A stretch of 64,000 nucleotides of DNA from Laterigemmans sp052161645 (GTDB lineage: Bacteria; Planctomycetota; Planctomycetia; Pirellulales; Pirellulaceae): assembly GCA_052161645.1 (NCBI GenBank), contig CP197414.1, one strand, 5' to 3'. Each line of letters begins with the position of its first letter. The first letter of the stretch is position 1. Under the pieces are notes generated by a model that ran no database searches, was not told the DNA's origin, and saw nothing but the letters and a program-made list of their open reading frames with translations. Below are positions 15,651 through 25,562 of the stretch, in pieces. The position numbers and the translations under genes are program-made.

Positions 15651-15753
15651 CCCTAATGGCACGCACCGCGGAGCGAAAGGCGACTATGAATACTTCGCCA
15701 GCCTGTGAGCTCGTTGGGGTCATAGTACGGTTTTTTTGTCGCGCGCGCCGACG

Positions 15754-18700
15754 TTATAGTTGGACATGCTCGAGGAACTCCAAAAACTCGGCATCACGGA
15801 GAGGGTACTCATCGGAATAGCAGCTCAGCAGGAATACCACGAAGTCCTTTTCTCGTCTGATCACCACAAAATGCTGGGTCGTCAATCGATTGCCCTGACC
15901 AGTGATGGCTCGACCGATTCCCGGAGCTTCCTGGGCGAAGGTGCGAGCGGGAAATCCAGCGACCGTCATCGATCCCTTGCTTAGCGTTTTGGCCTTTAAA
16001 AGTGAAACACGCGATTCCACCATGCCATCGGTCATTTCATCCAAATTGCCCTCCTGATCTATCCCTAGGAGACCAATCAGCGATTCATTGGTTGGCAACC
16101 AGGCAGCCAATCCATTTGGCCCGGCGGCCAGCAGCTCGTTGGAGCCGCGGCGGTAAAAGCTGGGAGGTCGGACGCGAATCCCCTTACCTACATCGACTGG
16201 CTCATCAGCCTGCAATTGCTGTACGGCGATGCGGCGAATCGCCGGCATGCCGGTGACCATCGGATCTAGCGTGATCGCTTGTTTCGCAGCACTTTGCATC
16301 AGCTCCGCATTGCTGGCACTGTAGGCCGATTCGAAGAGTTCTTTGAACACGGCCGGGCTTGGGTGTTGGGCGGCAAGCTCTTGGGCAACCGCGAGCGATT
16401 CTTGCTCGCGGCTGGCCATCCGCAAAAGTCTTACTTTGCCGAGCGATTGAGCATCTTCGTTGTCGGCCAAGCGATCCAGTTCTTCCCACCCATCGCGTTC
16501 CATGTCGAACTGCAAGTCGCCAAGGCGGAGACGCTTCATACGGATGACCGTCGAGACTAATTTCCAGTCCTTAATGTCGCTGGCATCTTGCTTGGCAAAT
16601 ACATTGGTTTGCTGCCACGCGAAGAAGCCAGCTTCAAATTGCAACACGAACTCACCATTGAGGACAGCGAAAGTGTTTTGCAAGTTGACGCGGTGGTTGG
16701 TGCGCACCAGATTTAGCCCTGCCGACTTTCCTTGCCAAGCTAGCGATTCAGCGGCGAGCCAGGCATCGGCAGAGACTTGCCTTTCATAAGGTCCGTTTTC
16801 CTCGATCAGACGACGAAAGGAGAACTTAGCGTCCTGCGCCAACGTTTCTCGGTAAGGCTGAAGGTCTCCTCCTATAAAGTGTGTATCGGTGAGGTCCCAG
16901 ACTTTCTGGCTGAAATAGGTTGCCTCGTCAGCGACTTCCAGCGGCTCGACCCGTTCTCGGATCTCAGCGATCCAGGCTTGTGCGATTGCATCCTCTGACC
17001 AGCGATCCGCGAGTGTTAGTTGTTCGAGTTGCTCCCGTTCCTTTTGCGCTTGGATTCCGTCGCTTTGTTTTTCGTGTAGGAGGGCCGCGATCGCGACGTC
17101 GATCGGGTGTTTGTAGCCATAGTGATCACGATGGGCTCGCATACATTGGTTGAGTGATTCCCAGGCGTCACCAATTTTCGCAGCCCGCAAAGCGCACATT
17201 GCTCGCACGCGTTGTGCTTCCTCCGTCACTGGTCGCACGTTGGCAGCAATCCAATCGGCCAGGGCTGCGAATTCGGCGGCATCTAAGTCGTTCGCCGTAG
17301 CCGCCTGTTTAGCCGTCTGCAATATGTCGGCGTCCTTTTGTGGCCAACGTCGCGCGACTTCGATTGCTCGGCGGCGAACGGCCTCCGCGGAAAACTGCTT
17401 GGTGGCACCTGAGAGTAGCACCTCTGCGGTCGCGTTTGCCAAGTGACGACTCACCAGCGGTTTTAACTTGAGTGCGTCATACAAATCGATAACAACCCGG
17501 GTGGCTTGGATGTCAATCGCTGACTCGGTAGGTACGCTAATTTTGATGTTGTCGATTTTGAATTCGCTGCCAACCTTGCCAAAAATGCCTTGGAAGGAAA
17601 GATATGGCAAGGCGAGGTCAAACGCCACTTGCGCCGAACGATACAGTTCGTCGTCGATATAGAGTTCGGCCAAGCCGTTCAGTCGCCGCGTACGGATTTT
17701 ATAAGTGCGATTCGGCTCAAGGGTAAATCGTCCATCTCGGCGGGAGGCGACTTCGCGATACATGCCATCGGTGTGAGTTACCAGCGAGACACCTGGTTCA
17801 CCTCGATTGAAGGGCAGGCCCGTGATACCGATGTAACAGGCGGAGAAATGGTTTTTAGTACCGCGGTCACCGATCAAGTCTTGGACCATCATCGGTTCGA
17901 AGATAGTCAATTCATATTCGATTTCACTGTTGGTCGGCAAAATTCCTTTCCAGCTGAGGAACGCGGCACCCATTTCGGGGCCGATCGCCTCAGCAGCAAG
18001 CTTGCCGACAGCCGCACCGTTTTCGATCCTCCATTCTCCGCTGGCTGCCGTCCAGTTTTCTCCTAGGTCGCTACGCTCGAAATCGTCTTCCAACAAGACA
18101 TCCCAAGGCGGGTCATTGCTCTTCGATGATTGTGAACCCGTTTTACGAAGAAAGACCGTATCGTGGACTCCTGAAGAAGCAATGACGCTGGCATCGCTGC
18201 TAGCCGCTAGTGCCAGCTTGGCGGCGCCGTCATCCTCCCAAGTGAGAATCAAATCGCCAAAACGCGTATCCCAGACGCGCGTGGTGCCATCGATCGAGGT
18301 CGTGGCAATTCGTTTATCGTTTTCCACGAAAGCCAGATCCGTAATCGCTCCGCTATGCCGCGTTGAATTCCAAATCTCATCGCCATTTTCGGTGTCGAAC
18401 AGGCGCAGCGTCCAGTCGATCCCCCCCGCGGCCACCCATTTACCATCGCTACTGAAATCGACGGCGAAATAGACTCGACCGCCCGTGTTGCCGACAAAGC
18501 TGCCATCTTCGGCATTGGTCAATTGGACTCCGCCAGCTCCACCAACCGTCGCAATCAGTTTGTTGTTGGGTGAAACGGCCATATCGCGGATCGAGTAGGT
18601 GAGCCGTTCGCTGGTCCAGATTGGTTGGCCGGTTTGCGCATCCAGCAGGATCAGCCCTCCCAGGTTCACATTTTGGCTGCCCATGGTGGCGGCCAGTTGG

Positions 18701-21630
18701 GTGCCGTTGTTGAGGAAAGCTAGTTTGCTGACCGGACCGGGTGCTTGCGTATATCGCCAAAGCTCTTCCCCCGACTCCAAATCCCGGGCGACGATGGCGC
18801 CGGGTTGCCGGTCGCGGATCCCCCCGCCGCCAGAGACCAGCATGCCGGTGTCTTCAGAGTAAGCCAGTGCGCCAACACTCTCGGTAACAGCGAATTGACG
18901 AAGGACTTTTCCGCTGTTCGGCTCAAACACGCGAAGTTTATCGTCGCGCCCAGCGACAAACAGCTTGCTTCCGTCGGGAGTGATTTCGAGCGCTTCGATT
19001 CCGTCCTTCGCAGTCGTAAGGTAGTCAACCGTTTGGTTGGGGCGTGGGTAATAGGGGTTGATAATGCCCTCTGGAGCGAGGCTTTCACGGTCTCCGCACC
19101 AAATATCCCAGACTTTAACCATCAGATCTGACCCAGCACTGATCACTTGGTGGCCATCGGCACTAAAGGCGAGTGCGGGAATTCCGTAGGCCTCCCCCGC
19201 CCCATGGCCGGTCAGTTCGCTGAACAGCTTTCCGTTGGCGGCATTGAAGACGCGGACCGCTCCGTCTTCGCTGCTCACGGCGAGAAAGCGTCCGTCTGGG
19301 GAATAAGCGAGCGAAAGGGCGTAACCGGAAATTCCGTCGAGCGATTGCGTGACCTCGCCCGTAGCCGCTTTCCGGATTTCAACTGAGCGGTATGAACCGA
19401 CGGCAAGCATGCGATCATCCGGAGCGAAGGCGAGTGGCGCGTTGTAGTCGATGAGTTTATCGACTCCGGGACTTTCGTAGCGGATTTTGCCAGTTTTCGT
19501 CTCTCGAATAATCACCGCTCCGTCGTCTCTTCGTCGCCAGGCGATGCTGCGACCGCTGTGACTGAGGGCGATCGGATAGAGTCGTCGGCGCCAGGGAATC
19601 TCAATCTTCGTTATTTCTCTGCCTGAAATTGTATCCCAAACGCGAACCGACTTGTCCGTAGCGACCGACGCGAAGAGGCGGTCACCGGGACCGCCGAAAG
19701 CCGAAAAGCGAGTCACTTCAGCCGTCGCGGCGAAACGGTGCAACTCTTGGCCCGAGATCACGTCGACAATCGAAAGATGATCGGTCGCATTGGGATCGAT
19801 GATGGCAATTTTTTCGCCCGTTGAATTGATAGCCAAACCCGTTACTTGTTGAACTCGCTGCGGCGAAGCCGAATCACGCTGCCAATAGATGACATGAGCC
19901 TGGTCACCACCCTGAATGGCCGTAATATGGACACCGTCGGGTGCGATGGCGAGTTGTTGGGCGCGCGAGGCAAGTCCGGTCAAACGCGCCAGCTCTTGAT
20001 TGCATAACTGGTTGACGTAGTTCCATTCAAAGCCACGTTGCTTCGCTGGCAGCCCCCCCAAAGTATCCTCGGCACTCATTAGATTGGCCGAGCGAAACTG
20101 TTCGAATGCCAAAGAAATGGAGCGTGCATAGAGCGTGTGATCGCTTTGTTCTTTCGCCTTAGCTAGTTCGGCCTGCGTCGCTTCTGCCGCCTTGCGCGCA
20201 TCCGATTCACTGGCAGCCAGCTGCTCGGCGCGTGCCTCGTTATCAGCGGCGATCGCGCGGAGACGTGCTTGGTTGACAGCCACCAACGGACCGCCCATAG
20301 CCAATGTCGCCGTGAGCAAAACTACCGCCGCACTGGTCATCGCCAACGCCGGATGACGCTTTGACCACCGCCAGGCCCGCTCCAAACGCGACACCGGACG
20401 GGCCAAAATGGGCTCGCCAGCGACGAAGCGGTCGAGTTCCTCGGCAAGGGCCACAGCTGAGGTGTAGCGTCGTGCCGGGTCTTTACTGAGACACTTCAGG
20501 CAGATTGTTTCCAAGTCGACAGGCACCGACGGGTTCAGTTGCCTGGGCGGTGGCGGTTCTTTATCCAAGACCTGCAGCAACGTATCCATCGGGTTGGCCG
20601 CTTGGAAGGGAGGCCGTCCAGTCACGAGACAATAAAGGATAGCACCCAAGGCATAGACGTCGGCCAACGGCCCCACTTGATCCGCTTGACCGCCTGCCTG
20701 TTCGGGCGCCATGTAGCTGGGTGTGCCAAGAATTTGCCCCGAACCGGTCAGTCCGCTATCCGCTTTCGTTCGTTTTGCCAGGCCAAAATCGGTGACCTTC
20801 GGTTGCTCTCCTAGGTCCAGCAGGATGTTGGCTGGTTTGAGATCGCGGTGAATGACATCCCGAGAGTGGGCAAAGGCGATTGCCGAGGCGATTTGGCTGG
20901 TCAGCCGCGCCGCCTGGGTAGCCGAAAGTGGGCCGTCAGCGACCTTGTCGGCAAGGCTTTTGCCTTCGATATATCCCATCGAGAAATAGTGTTGTCCGGC
21001 GTGCTCGCCGATTTCAAAGATTGGTACGATCCCCGGGTGATCCAAATTGGCGGCGGCTTCCGCCTCGGTATAAAAACGCTGGACGTCTTCCTCCGAAGCC
21101 AATTGACCGGCCAAAATCATTTTCAGGGCGACCAACCGATTGAGATTGACCTGCCGTGCTTTGAAAACGATCCCCATGCCGCCGCGAGCAATCTCTTCCA
21201 GCAGTTCGTAATCGCCGAAGTACCTTACTTTATCGCCAGGTTGCGGGGTGTTCTCCATGGCACCGGCGAGCACACCTTCAGTGCTGACATCGCCACCCGG
21301 TAGAGGCAGCGTCGTTTCCTTGTGGAGATCCGCCTTGGGGGGCAGAGTGGGTTCATCCACCGAGGTTGGTCGTGACCTAGGAGGCAGCGTAACTTGGTTG
21401 TTGGCTGGCCATAACGTGGCCTCTGCCGACTGCACAAGTCGTAGTTGATCGTGGCGATGAAAAAATGCTCGGAGACTGGCCTCGTGCTGCGGATATTGGT
21501 GGACGAGTGCTTCGCGGTCAACCTGTTTCCCCACAGCTTCAGCGTCTAAGAACTCCGCCACGATGGAGTCGGGCAACTTTGGCTCTGGCGACGAATCATT
21601 TTCCGGTCCAGCAGCATCATCAACGTTCAT
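15754..21630 (-). CDS. Giant transmembrane Ser/Thr protein kinase with WD40 repeats
   Basis: 1958 residues from the ATG at 21630 (the frame is open to 21801, but that extension is basic and unlike the family). Order: an N-terminal planctomycete kinase lead-in (LPDSIVAEFLDAEAVG); kinase domain about 140-405 with GGMGIVFKA, Lys170 (VALKMI), HRDLKPAN at about 261, DFG at about 281 and the activation segment ending in APE, all intact; one membrane helix about 428-448; coiled coil; many WD40 repeats (motifs such as VRVWDTISG and RLFDTENGD); a concanavalin-like segment around LLEDDFERSDLGENWTAASG; and a long alpha-helical C-terminus. It is divergent from the ECF sigma gene (21828), an arrangement common in planctomycetes that suggests linked regulation. 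Confidence 0.92.
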   Translation of the reverse strand: MNVDDAAGPENDSSPEPKLPDSIVAEFLDAEAVGKQVDREALVHQYPQHEASLRAFFHRHDQLRLVQSAEATLWPANNQVTLPPRSRPTSVDEPTLPPKADLHKETTLPLPGGDVSTEGVLAGAMENTPQPGDKVRYFGDYELLEEIARGGMGIVFKARQVNLNRLVALKMILAGQLASEEDVQRFYTEAEAAANLDHPGIVPIFEIGEHAGQHYFSMGYIEGKSLADKVADGPLSATQAARLTSQIASAIAFAHSRDVIHRDLKPANILLDLGEQPKVTDFGLAKRTKADSGLTGSGQILGTPSYMAPEQAGGQADQVGPLADVYALGAILYCLVTGRPPFQAANPMDTLLQVLDKEPPPPRQLNPSVPVDLETICLKCLSKDPARRYTSAVALAEELDRFVAGEPILARPVSRLERAWRWSKRHPALAMTSAAVVLLTATLAMGGPLVAVNQARLRAIAADNEARAEQLAASESDARKAAEATQAELAKAKEQSDHTLYARSISLAFEQFRSANLMSAEDTLGGLPAKQRGFEWNYVNQLCNQELARLTGLASRAQQLAIAPDGVHITAIQGGDQAHVIYWQRDSASPQRVQQVTGLAINSTGEKIAIIDPNATDHLSIVDVISGQELHRFAATAEVTRFSAFGGPGDRLFASVATDKSVRVWDTISGREITKIEIPWRRRLYPIALSHSGRSIAWRRRDDGAVIIRETKTGKIRYESPGVDKLIDYNAPLAFAPDDRMLAVGSYRSVEIRKAATGEVTQSLDGISGYALSLAYSPDGRFLAVSSEDGAVRVFNAANGKLFSELTGHGAGEAYGIPALAFSADGHQVISAGSDLMVKVWDIWCGDRESLAPEGIINPYYPRPNQTVDYLTTAKDGIEALEITPDGSKLFVAGRDDKLRVFEPNSGKVLRQFAVTESVGALAYSEDTGMLVSGGGGIRDRQPGAIVARDLESGEELWRYTQAPGPVSKLAFLNNGTQLAATMGSQNVNLGGLILLDAQTGQPIWTSERLTYSIRDMAVSPNNKLIATVGGAGGVQLTNAEDGSFVGNTGGRVYFAVDFSSDGKWVAAGGIDWTLRLFDTENGDEIWNSTRHSGAITDLAFVENDKRIATTSIDGTTRVWDTRFGDLILTWEDDGAAKLALAASSDASVIASSGVHDTVFLRKTGSQSSKSNDPPWDVLLEDDFERSDLGENWTAASGEWRIENGAAVGKLAAEAIGPEMGAAFLSWKGILPTNSEIEYELTIFEPMMVQDLIGDRGTKNHFSACYIGITGLPFNRGEPGVSLVTHTDGMYREVASRRDGRFTLEPNRTYKIRTRRLNGLAELYIDDELYRSAQVAFDLALPYLSFQGIFGKVGSEFKIDNIKISVPTESAIDIQATRVVIDLYDALKLKPLVSRHLANATAEVLLSGATKQFSAEAVRRRAIEVARRWPQKDADILQTAKQAATANDLDAAEFAALADWIAANVRPVTEEAQRVRAMCALRAAKIGDAWESLNQCMRAHRDHYGYKHPIDVAIAALLHEKQSDGIQAQKEREQLEQLTLADRWSEDAIAQAWIAEIRERVEPLEVADEATYFSQKVWDLTDTHFIGGDLQPYRETLAQDAKFSFRRLIEENGPYERQVSADAWLAAESLAWQGKSAGLNLVRTNHRVNLQNTFAVLNGEFVLQFEAGFFAWQQTNVFAKQDASDIKDWKLVSTVIRMKRLRLGDLQFDMERDGWEELDRLADNEDAQSLGKVRLLRMASREQESLAVAQELAAQHPSPAVFKELFESAYSASNAELMQSAAKQAITLDPMVTGMPAIRRIAVQQLQADEPVDVGKGIRVRPPSFYRRGSNELLAAGPNGLAAWLPTNESLIGLLGIDQEGNLDEMTDGMVESRVSLLKAKTLSKGSMTVAGFPARTFAQEAPGIGRAITGQGNRLTTQHFVVIRREKDFVVFLLSCYSDEYPLRDAEFLEFLEHVQL

Positions 21631-21827
21631 GGAATTATTACTGGCTGGCGTATCAGGGGGAGCGAGTGCGAACCATCGGTCGCTCACCCTGGTGAGGCGT
21701 TGTACTGTTTTGTTAGATACCTTATCCCAGAGCACGTACACTGGACGTCTCAATTTAATCGGATCAAGATCGCGCGGTATACATCCACTAAAGTTCTGCA
21801 ACCCATTGGCAAAAGGAAAAGCTCAGT

Positions 21828-22394
21828 TTGGATGGATCGAAAGGTTCAGGCGATTTGGCTCTACGATTGCATGACTTTCGTGGGTATCTCCGCGTGTTGG
21901 CCGGGATGCAGCTCGATCCGTTATTGCAAAGCCGGATCGATCCCTCGGATATTGTTCAGCAGACTTTCCTGCAAGCTCACCGCGCGCTGGCGCAATTCCG
22001 GGGGAAAACCGATGCTGAGTTGGCGGGCTGGTTGCGTCAAATCCTCGCCAACGAATTGGCTCGGCAGATGCGAGATCACCGCCGCGACAAACGGAATATT
22101 CAACGCGAGCAGTCGTTACAGCAAGCCGTCGAGGCCTCCTCGCTTCGCTGGGAGCAATTTACCGTTTCCCAGCTTCCCACACCGGCTGACCAGGCTGACA
22201 ACAACGAAATGGCGCGACGACTGGCAAACACGTTACAATCTTTACCACCCACGCAGCGCGAAGCGATCGAGTTGCACTATTGGCACGGTTGGTCGTTGCA
22301 GCGGATCGCCGATTATCGTCAGTCGAGTAAGTCGGCCGTGGCGGGGGCCATTCAACGCGGAATCAAGCATTTATATGCTGATTTATCAAATTGA
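21828..22394 (+). CDS. ECF-type RNA polymerase sigma factor
   Basis: 188 residues with sigma region 2 (LDPLLQSRIDPSDIVQQTFLQAHRALAQFRG...WLRQILANELARQMRDHRRDKRN) and region 4 (LQSLPPTQREAIELHYWHGWSLQRIADYRQSSKSAVAGAIQRG), the helix-turn-helix that reads the -35 element. It lacks a C-terminal extension and there is no anti-sigma gene beside it. The divergent WD40 kinase and the downstream FHA-pseudokinase are its neighbours; in planctomycetes many ECF factors are thought to be controlled by adjacent Ser/Thr kinases, which fits here. Confidence 0.92.
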   Translation: MDGSKGSGDLALRLHDFRGYLRVLAGMQLDPLLQSRIDPSDIVQQTFLQAHRALAQFRGKTDAELAGWLRQILANELARQMRDHRRDKRNIQREQSLQQAVEASSLRWEQFTVSQLPTPADQADNNEMARRLANTLQSLPPTQREAIELHYWHGWSLQRIADYRQSSKSAVAGAIQRGIKHLYADLSN

Positions 22395-22459
22395 AGCTGT
22401 ACGATTCGCGGTCGACGGCATCTAAATGCGGTAGCTAAGATTTCCCAGTCCATTAGTCG

Positions 22460-23713
22460 TTGGAACCGCTTGTGCCCCCACAACTTACCGTCGTGGTCGG
22501 TGAACTTTCCGGTCGCACGTTCCCGCTCGTCGATGGTCGCTCTTTCCGTGTCGGGCGGGCAATCGACTGCGACCTCTGTTTACATGATCCGCATGTCAGC
22601 CGCCAGCATTGCCAACTGAGCGTCGAAGGTGAGGTGGTGCGATTGGTCGATCTGCACAGCACCAGTGGAACCTATATCGGAGGGGCGCGCATCAGCGTCC
22701 GCTATCTCAACGATGGAGATGTCATCGTCGTCGGCGCTACCAAACTTCGGTATTGTGCCAGCATTCCGACACCACCGCTGGCTCCCGCGGGACCGCCCCG
22801 GTTAACCCTTGGGATGCACGCACCGCCCATCAAGCACGCCTTGACCGGCGGGCGGTTGGTCGGACAAACCTTCCGGCAATTCCAAGTGTTGGAACTGCTG
22901 AAGGATGCACCACAGTACAGCGTGTATCGTGTCGCCGCTGCAGCAGGCGACCAACGCCTGCTGCGACTCTTCACGGGCCCAGGCGAGCAATTGGCCCAGT
23001 TGGCCCAGCATTTATTTCCGCGTTTTATAGCGATTCGCGCGTGCCGACATCCAGCCAATGTTGTCGTTGACCAGTTTTGCTTGGAGGATGGATATTGCTG
23101 GCTCACCGAGACCTGGTACAGCGGCGGAGGCAAGCGCGGAACTGTCGTCTATCCGCCCGTGCAACCGCTCGGTCCGGATGAAGTGCTGGAAATGGGACGG
23201 CAAGTCAGCGAGGCGATGCGAGAATTGCACGAGCGGGGAATCTTTCATGGTCAATTGAATCCGCGACGTGTCTTCCAACATTCCCGCGGCCGGTGGGTGC
23301 TGACTGGCACGACCGTTGATCGACGCTCCATTTGGGACTGGCACAACGGCGCCGCTTCGTTAAATCACGATGTCGACCAGTTGCCTTACCGTGCCCCCGA
23401 GTGCTGGGCGACCGACAAAGCACCCGCGGAACGAGCGGACGATGTCTATGGATTGGGAGCGACAATGTTTGCCCTCTTGACGGGAGCCCCCCCGCGACAG
23501 GCCCAACCAGTCGGGGATCGCACTTCCCAGCAACTTGATGACGCAGGCTACCGCCAAAAACGCTTTGAATCGTGCGCCGTTGGCGCAGCGCTTCGCAGTT
23601 TGCTGGAACAGATGCTCGCCCACTCCCCTGAGGAACGCTTGCCTGACATGCAACAGGTCGGCGGGTGGTTGAGCGAGCTGATGAGCCACGAAGCGGCCAG
23701 TAAGAATCGCTAG
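22460..23713 (+). CDS. FHA-domain protein fused to a pseudokinase
   Basis: About 417 residues; the start is TTG at 22460 or GTG at 22472. The N-terminal FHA domain (about 8-100) has FRVGRAIDCDLCLHDPHVSRQHCQL and HSTSGTYIGG, with the phosphothreonine-binding Arg, Ser and His all present. The C-terminal domain (about 135-405) has a protein kinase fold but lacks catalytic parts: the catalytic loop reads HGQLNPRRV in place of HRDLKPEN, and no DFG follows, only WVLTGTTVD. The later RAPE and DDVYGLGATMFALLTGAPP blocks remain. It probably binds phosphoproteins, perhaps those made by the kinase at 15754-21630, and acts as a scaffold. Confidence 0.85.
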   Translation: MEPLVPPQLTVVVGELSGRTFPLVDGRSFRVGRAIDCDLCLHDPHVSRQHCQLSVEGEVVRLVDLHSTSGTYIGGARISVRYLNDGDVIVVGATKLRYCASIPTPPLAPAGPPRLTLGMHAPPIKHALTGGRLVGQTFRQFQVLELLKDAPQYSVYRVAAAAGDQRLLRLFTGPGEQLAQLAQHLFPRFIAIRACRHPANVVVDQFCLEDGYCWLTETWYSGGGKRGTVVYPPVQPLGPDEVLEMGRQVSEAMRELHERGIFHGQLNPRRVFQHSRGRWVLTGTTVDRRSIWDWHNGAASLNHDVDQLPYRAPECWATDKAPAERADDVYGLGATMFALLTGAPPRQAQPVGDRTSQQLDDAGYRQKRFESCAVGAALRSLLEQMLAHSPEERLPDMQQVGGWLSELMSHEAASKNR

Positions 23714-23714
23714 G

Positions 23715-23790
23715 GCGAGGCTTCGCCAGGTTTATGCCTTGTGTTCGGTGTTCAGCTCTTGCTTGATTTCGATCTGCGGCGAAGCCTCAC
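23715..23790. terminator. Inverted repeat between convergent genes
   Basis: GCGAGGCTTCGCC (23715-23727) and GGCGAAGCCTCAC (23778-23790) are near-perfect inverted arms 50 bp apart, between the convergent FHA-pseudokinase and the membrane protein gene, whose stop the right arm overlaps. No T-tract follows either arm, so a bidirectional terminator role is tentative. Confidence 0.35.
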
Positions 23791-24308
23791 AGACTTGGGC
23801 TGACTGAGGCGATCCCGTCGGGAAATGCCAGCTCTAGCACACGATCCAAGCGAGCGCGGAGCAACTGCATTTGATCGCTGCTTAAACCTTGTCCGATCAG
23901 GCTGGCGATGTGCAGCAAAAAAATCATCAGCAGTGAAATGGGGATCAACAACAAAACCCAGGGACTTTCCCCAAGAAACCAAAGCACATAGCCGTAAATG
24001 GCTGCCGAACAAATCACAAAGCTGGCGGCGAAATAGATCGCCATTACAAAGGTCCAGATTTCTGGGCGAGGAGAAAATCTCGCAAACAGCAACGACCCTT
24101 CGGCGGTATCTTCAATCTGAACGGAGAGGTGCGGCGACCAAAATCGTTGGTCAGCCCGTTCGACTTGAAAGTCAACACAGCGTCCCGCCGAAGCCACTAA
24201 GCCTTTTAATTCAGAACCTTCAATTGCGGCGCGCAAACGCTGCACAGCTGGTTCGGCTGCCAATGGTAGAGGGACTCGAAACGTGGGTTGTAACTTTAAT
24301 GACTGCAT
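23787..24308 (-). CDS. Predicted membrane protein with two helices, unknown function
   Basis: 173 residues. The N-terminal half is soluble (about 1-85), then two membrane helices (WTFVMAIYFAASFVICSAAIYGYVLW cut by a short turn, and WVLLLIPISLLMIFLLHIASLIGQG), and a short amphipathic tail DQMQLLRARLDRVLELAF. The family is not recognised. Its 5' end lies near the truncated haemoglobin gene on the same strand (24363), with a gap of 54 bp, so they may be cotranscribed with the PH-domain genes further up. Confidence 0.6.
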   Translation of the reverse strand: MQSLKLQPTFRVPLPLAAEPAVQRLRAAIEGSELKGLVASAGRCVDFQVERADQRFWSPHLSVQIEDTAEGSLLFARFSPRPEIWTFVMAIYFAASFVICSAAIYGYVLWFLGESPWVLLLIPISLLMIFLLHIASLIGQGLSSDQMQLLRARLDRVLELAFPDGIASVSPSL

Positions 24309-24362
24309 GACTGTTCCGCCTTCCAGCCGTCAGCGTTTTAAATGGATGCCGCGTTGCCGCGG

Positions 24363-24746
24363 TTAACCATCGACGTTGGCGTCTCCGGTAATCTTATCTT
24401 TATACATCGACAGTCGCCCCAGCGCCAGATCGACATCTTGGGAACTAGCCCCGTGCGATTCCAGCGATTCGGCTAAATGACCAAAAAACTTGGCAAAGTG
24501 CTTGCCAGTAATGCCCTTGCCACGATGAATCGAAGTCAGTTCGGCTCCCGTATATTGGACTGGTCCATCCATCACGGAAGCCATGAATTCAAACTGCATC
24601 CTTTGCAGCCTTTCGACTTCGACATGCTGGAAAAAAGGTGCCAATTCCGGATCGTCAAAGACTCGCCGGTAAAGATCCCGCACCACTGCGTTCACACCGG
24701 CTTCGCCACCCAATCGTTCAAATAGCACTTCGGTTTGATCCGACAT
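24363..24746 (-). CDS. Truncated haemoglobin, group I-like
   Basis: About 127 residues from the ATG at 24746 (MSDQTEVLFERLGGEAG); the frame is open upstream to 24803 without resemblance to the family. It has the two-over-two globin pattern: helix B/CD DLYRRVFDDPELAPFFQ with Tyr at B10, FEFMASVMDGP with the GP turn after helix E, and IHRGKGITGKHFAKFFGHL, with His as the haem proximal ligand. Such proteins bind O2 or NO and often detoxify NO. It lies 93 bp below the PH-domain pair on the same strand. Confidence 0.88.
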   Translation of the reverse strand: MSDQTEVLFERLGGEAGVNAVVRDLYRRVFDDPELAPFFQHVEVERLQRMQFEFMASVMDGPVQYTGAELTSIHRGKGITGKHFAKFFGHLAESLESHGASSQDVDLALGRLSMYKDKITGDANVDG

Positions 24747-24839
24747 AAAATAATCGTTGCTTACGTGAGGGAGTGGTCGAGCGAGGGCTCGACCGTAGTG
24801 CACTTTCTTCAGTCAGTGTCCATGATTCCAACCAGTGAA

Positions 24840-25562
24840 TCAACCACGGACGACTTCCGCAATCTCTCGCAGCACGGCCACGTGCTGGGGAGACCAACCG
24901 CCACGCGTGGTCGACTGCCCAGCATCATCGGGATCGCCCAAGCCACTATCCATTGCCAATTTACAGCGGGACATAATCAAGTTGCGGATTTCTTCCGCGT
25001 TGCCGATCCCTTCGATGCGTCCCACGTGCGGCCCCATGCCGCCCGTCTCGGGACTGCTGCCACCGCCGGCCGTTTCCACCATCACGTTAGAAATGCCAAA
25101 GTAGCGTTCCAGCGGCCCTTGAGTAACTTTCACATTTTGAATGTTGTTATAAGTCAGCGTGGTTTCATGGATTAACCAGATCCCGCGGCGAATTCGCAAA
25201 CTGCGGTCGCTCAACAAATACCATGTCGTATCGTAACGCAAATGAATGGCGATATAGATGGCAACATCGGGCAGGATAATAATCGCCAAAGCCAGCGGCG
25301 TGATCAATAAACCGATCGTCGGCTGGGCAACGATCAGCGCGATCCACAATCCGGTCAGCACCGCGTCGGAGATCACCAACCAGATCCAAAAATGGAACTT
25401 TAAATAACCCAGAAAACCTTCGCTGGGACGAAAAGCCCGCACGTTCTGACCGGCCCCCGCTGGCAGCTCCGGCGGTTGGTCGGGAATGCGAAACCAACGC
25501 ACCAAGCTTTTCCAAATGCCCCGATAAACCCAGGCCGCCGCCAATTGATGTCCGCTGTTCAT
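24840..25562 (-). CDS. Bacterial PH-domain membrane protein (YdbS-like), second of pair
   Basis: 240 residues with two adjacent membrane helices (FWIWLVISDAVLTGLWIALIVAQP and LLITPLALAIIILPDVAIYI) followed by a bacterial PH domain, seen as LRYDTTWYLLSDRSLRIRRGIWLIHETTLTYNNIQNVKVTQGPLERYFGISNVMVETAGG. Its ATG overlaps the stop of the preceding paralogue (25559-25562, ATGA), so the two are translationally coupled, as in YdbS/YdbT pairs. The function of such pairs is poorly known; membrane stress roles have been proposed. Confidence 0.85.
   Translation of the reverse strand: MNSGHQLAAAWVYRGIWKSLVRWFRIPDQPPELPAGAGQNVRAFRPSEGFLGYLKFHFWIWLVISDAVLTGLWIALIVAQPTIGLLITPLALAIIILPDVAIYIAIHLRYDTTWYLLSDRSLRIRRGIWLIHETTLTYNNIQNVKVTQGPLERYFGISNVMVETAGGGSSPETGGMGPHVGRIEGIGNAEEIRNLIMSRCKLAMDSGLGDPDDAGQSTTRGGWSPQHVAVLREIAEVVRG

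Noticed and set aside
21631..21801. Upstream extension of the giant kinase
   Set aside because: The extra 57 residues are basic and lack similarity to known planctomycete kinase N-termini, which begin near the acidic stretch after the ATG at 21630.
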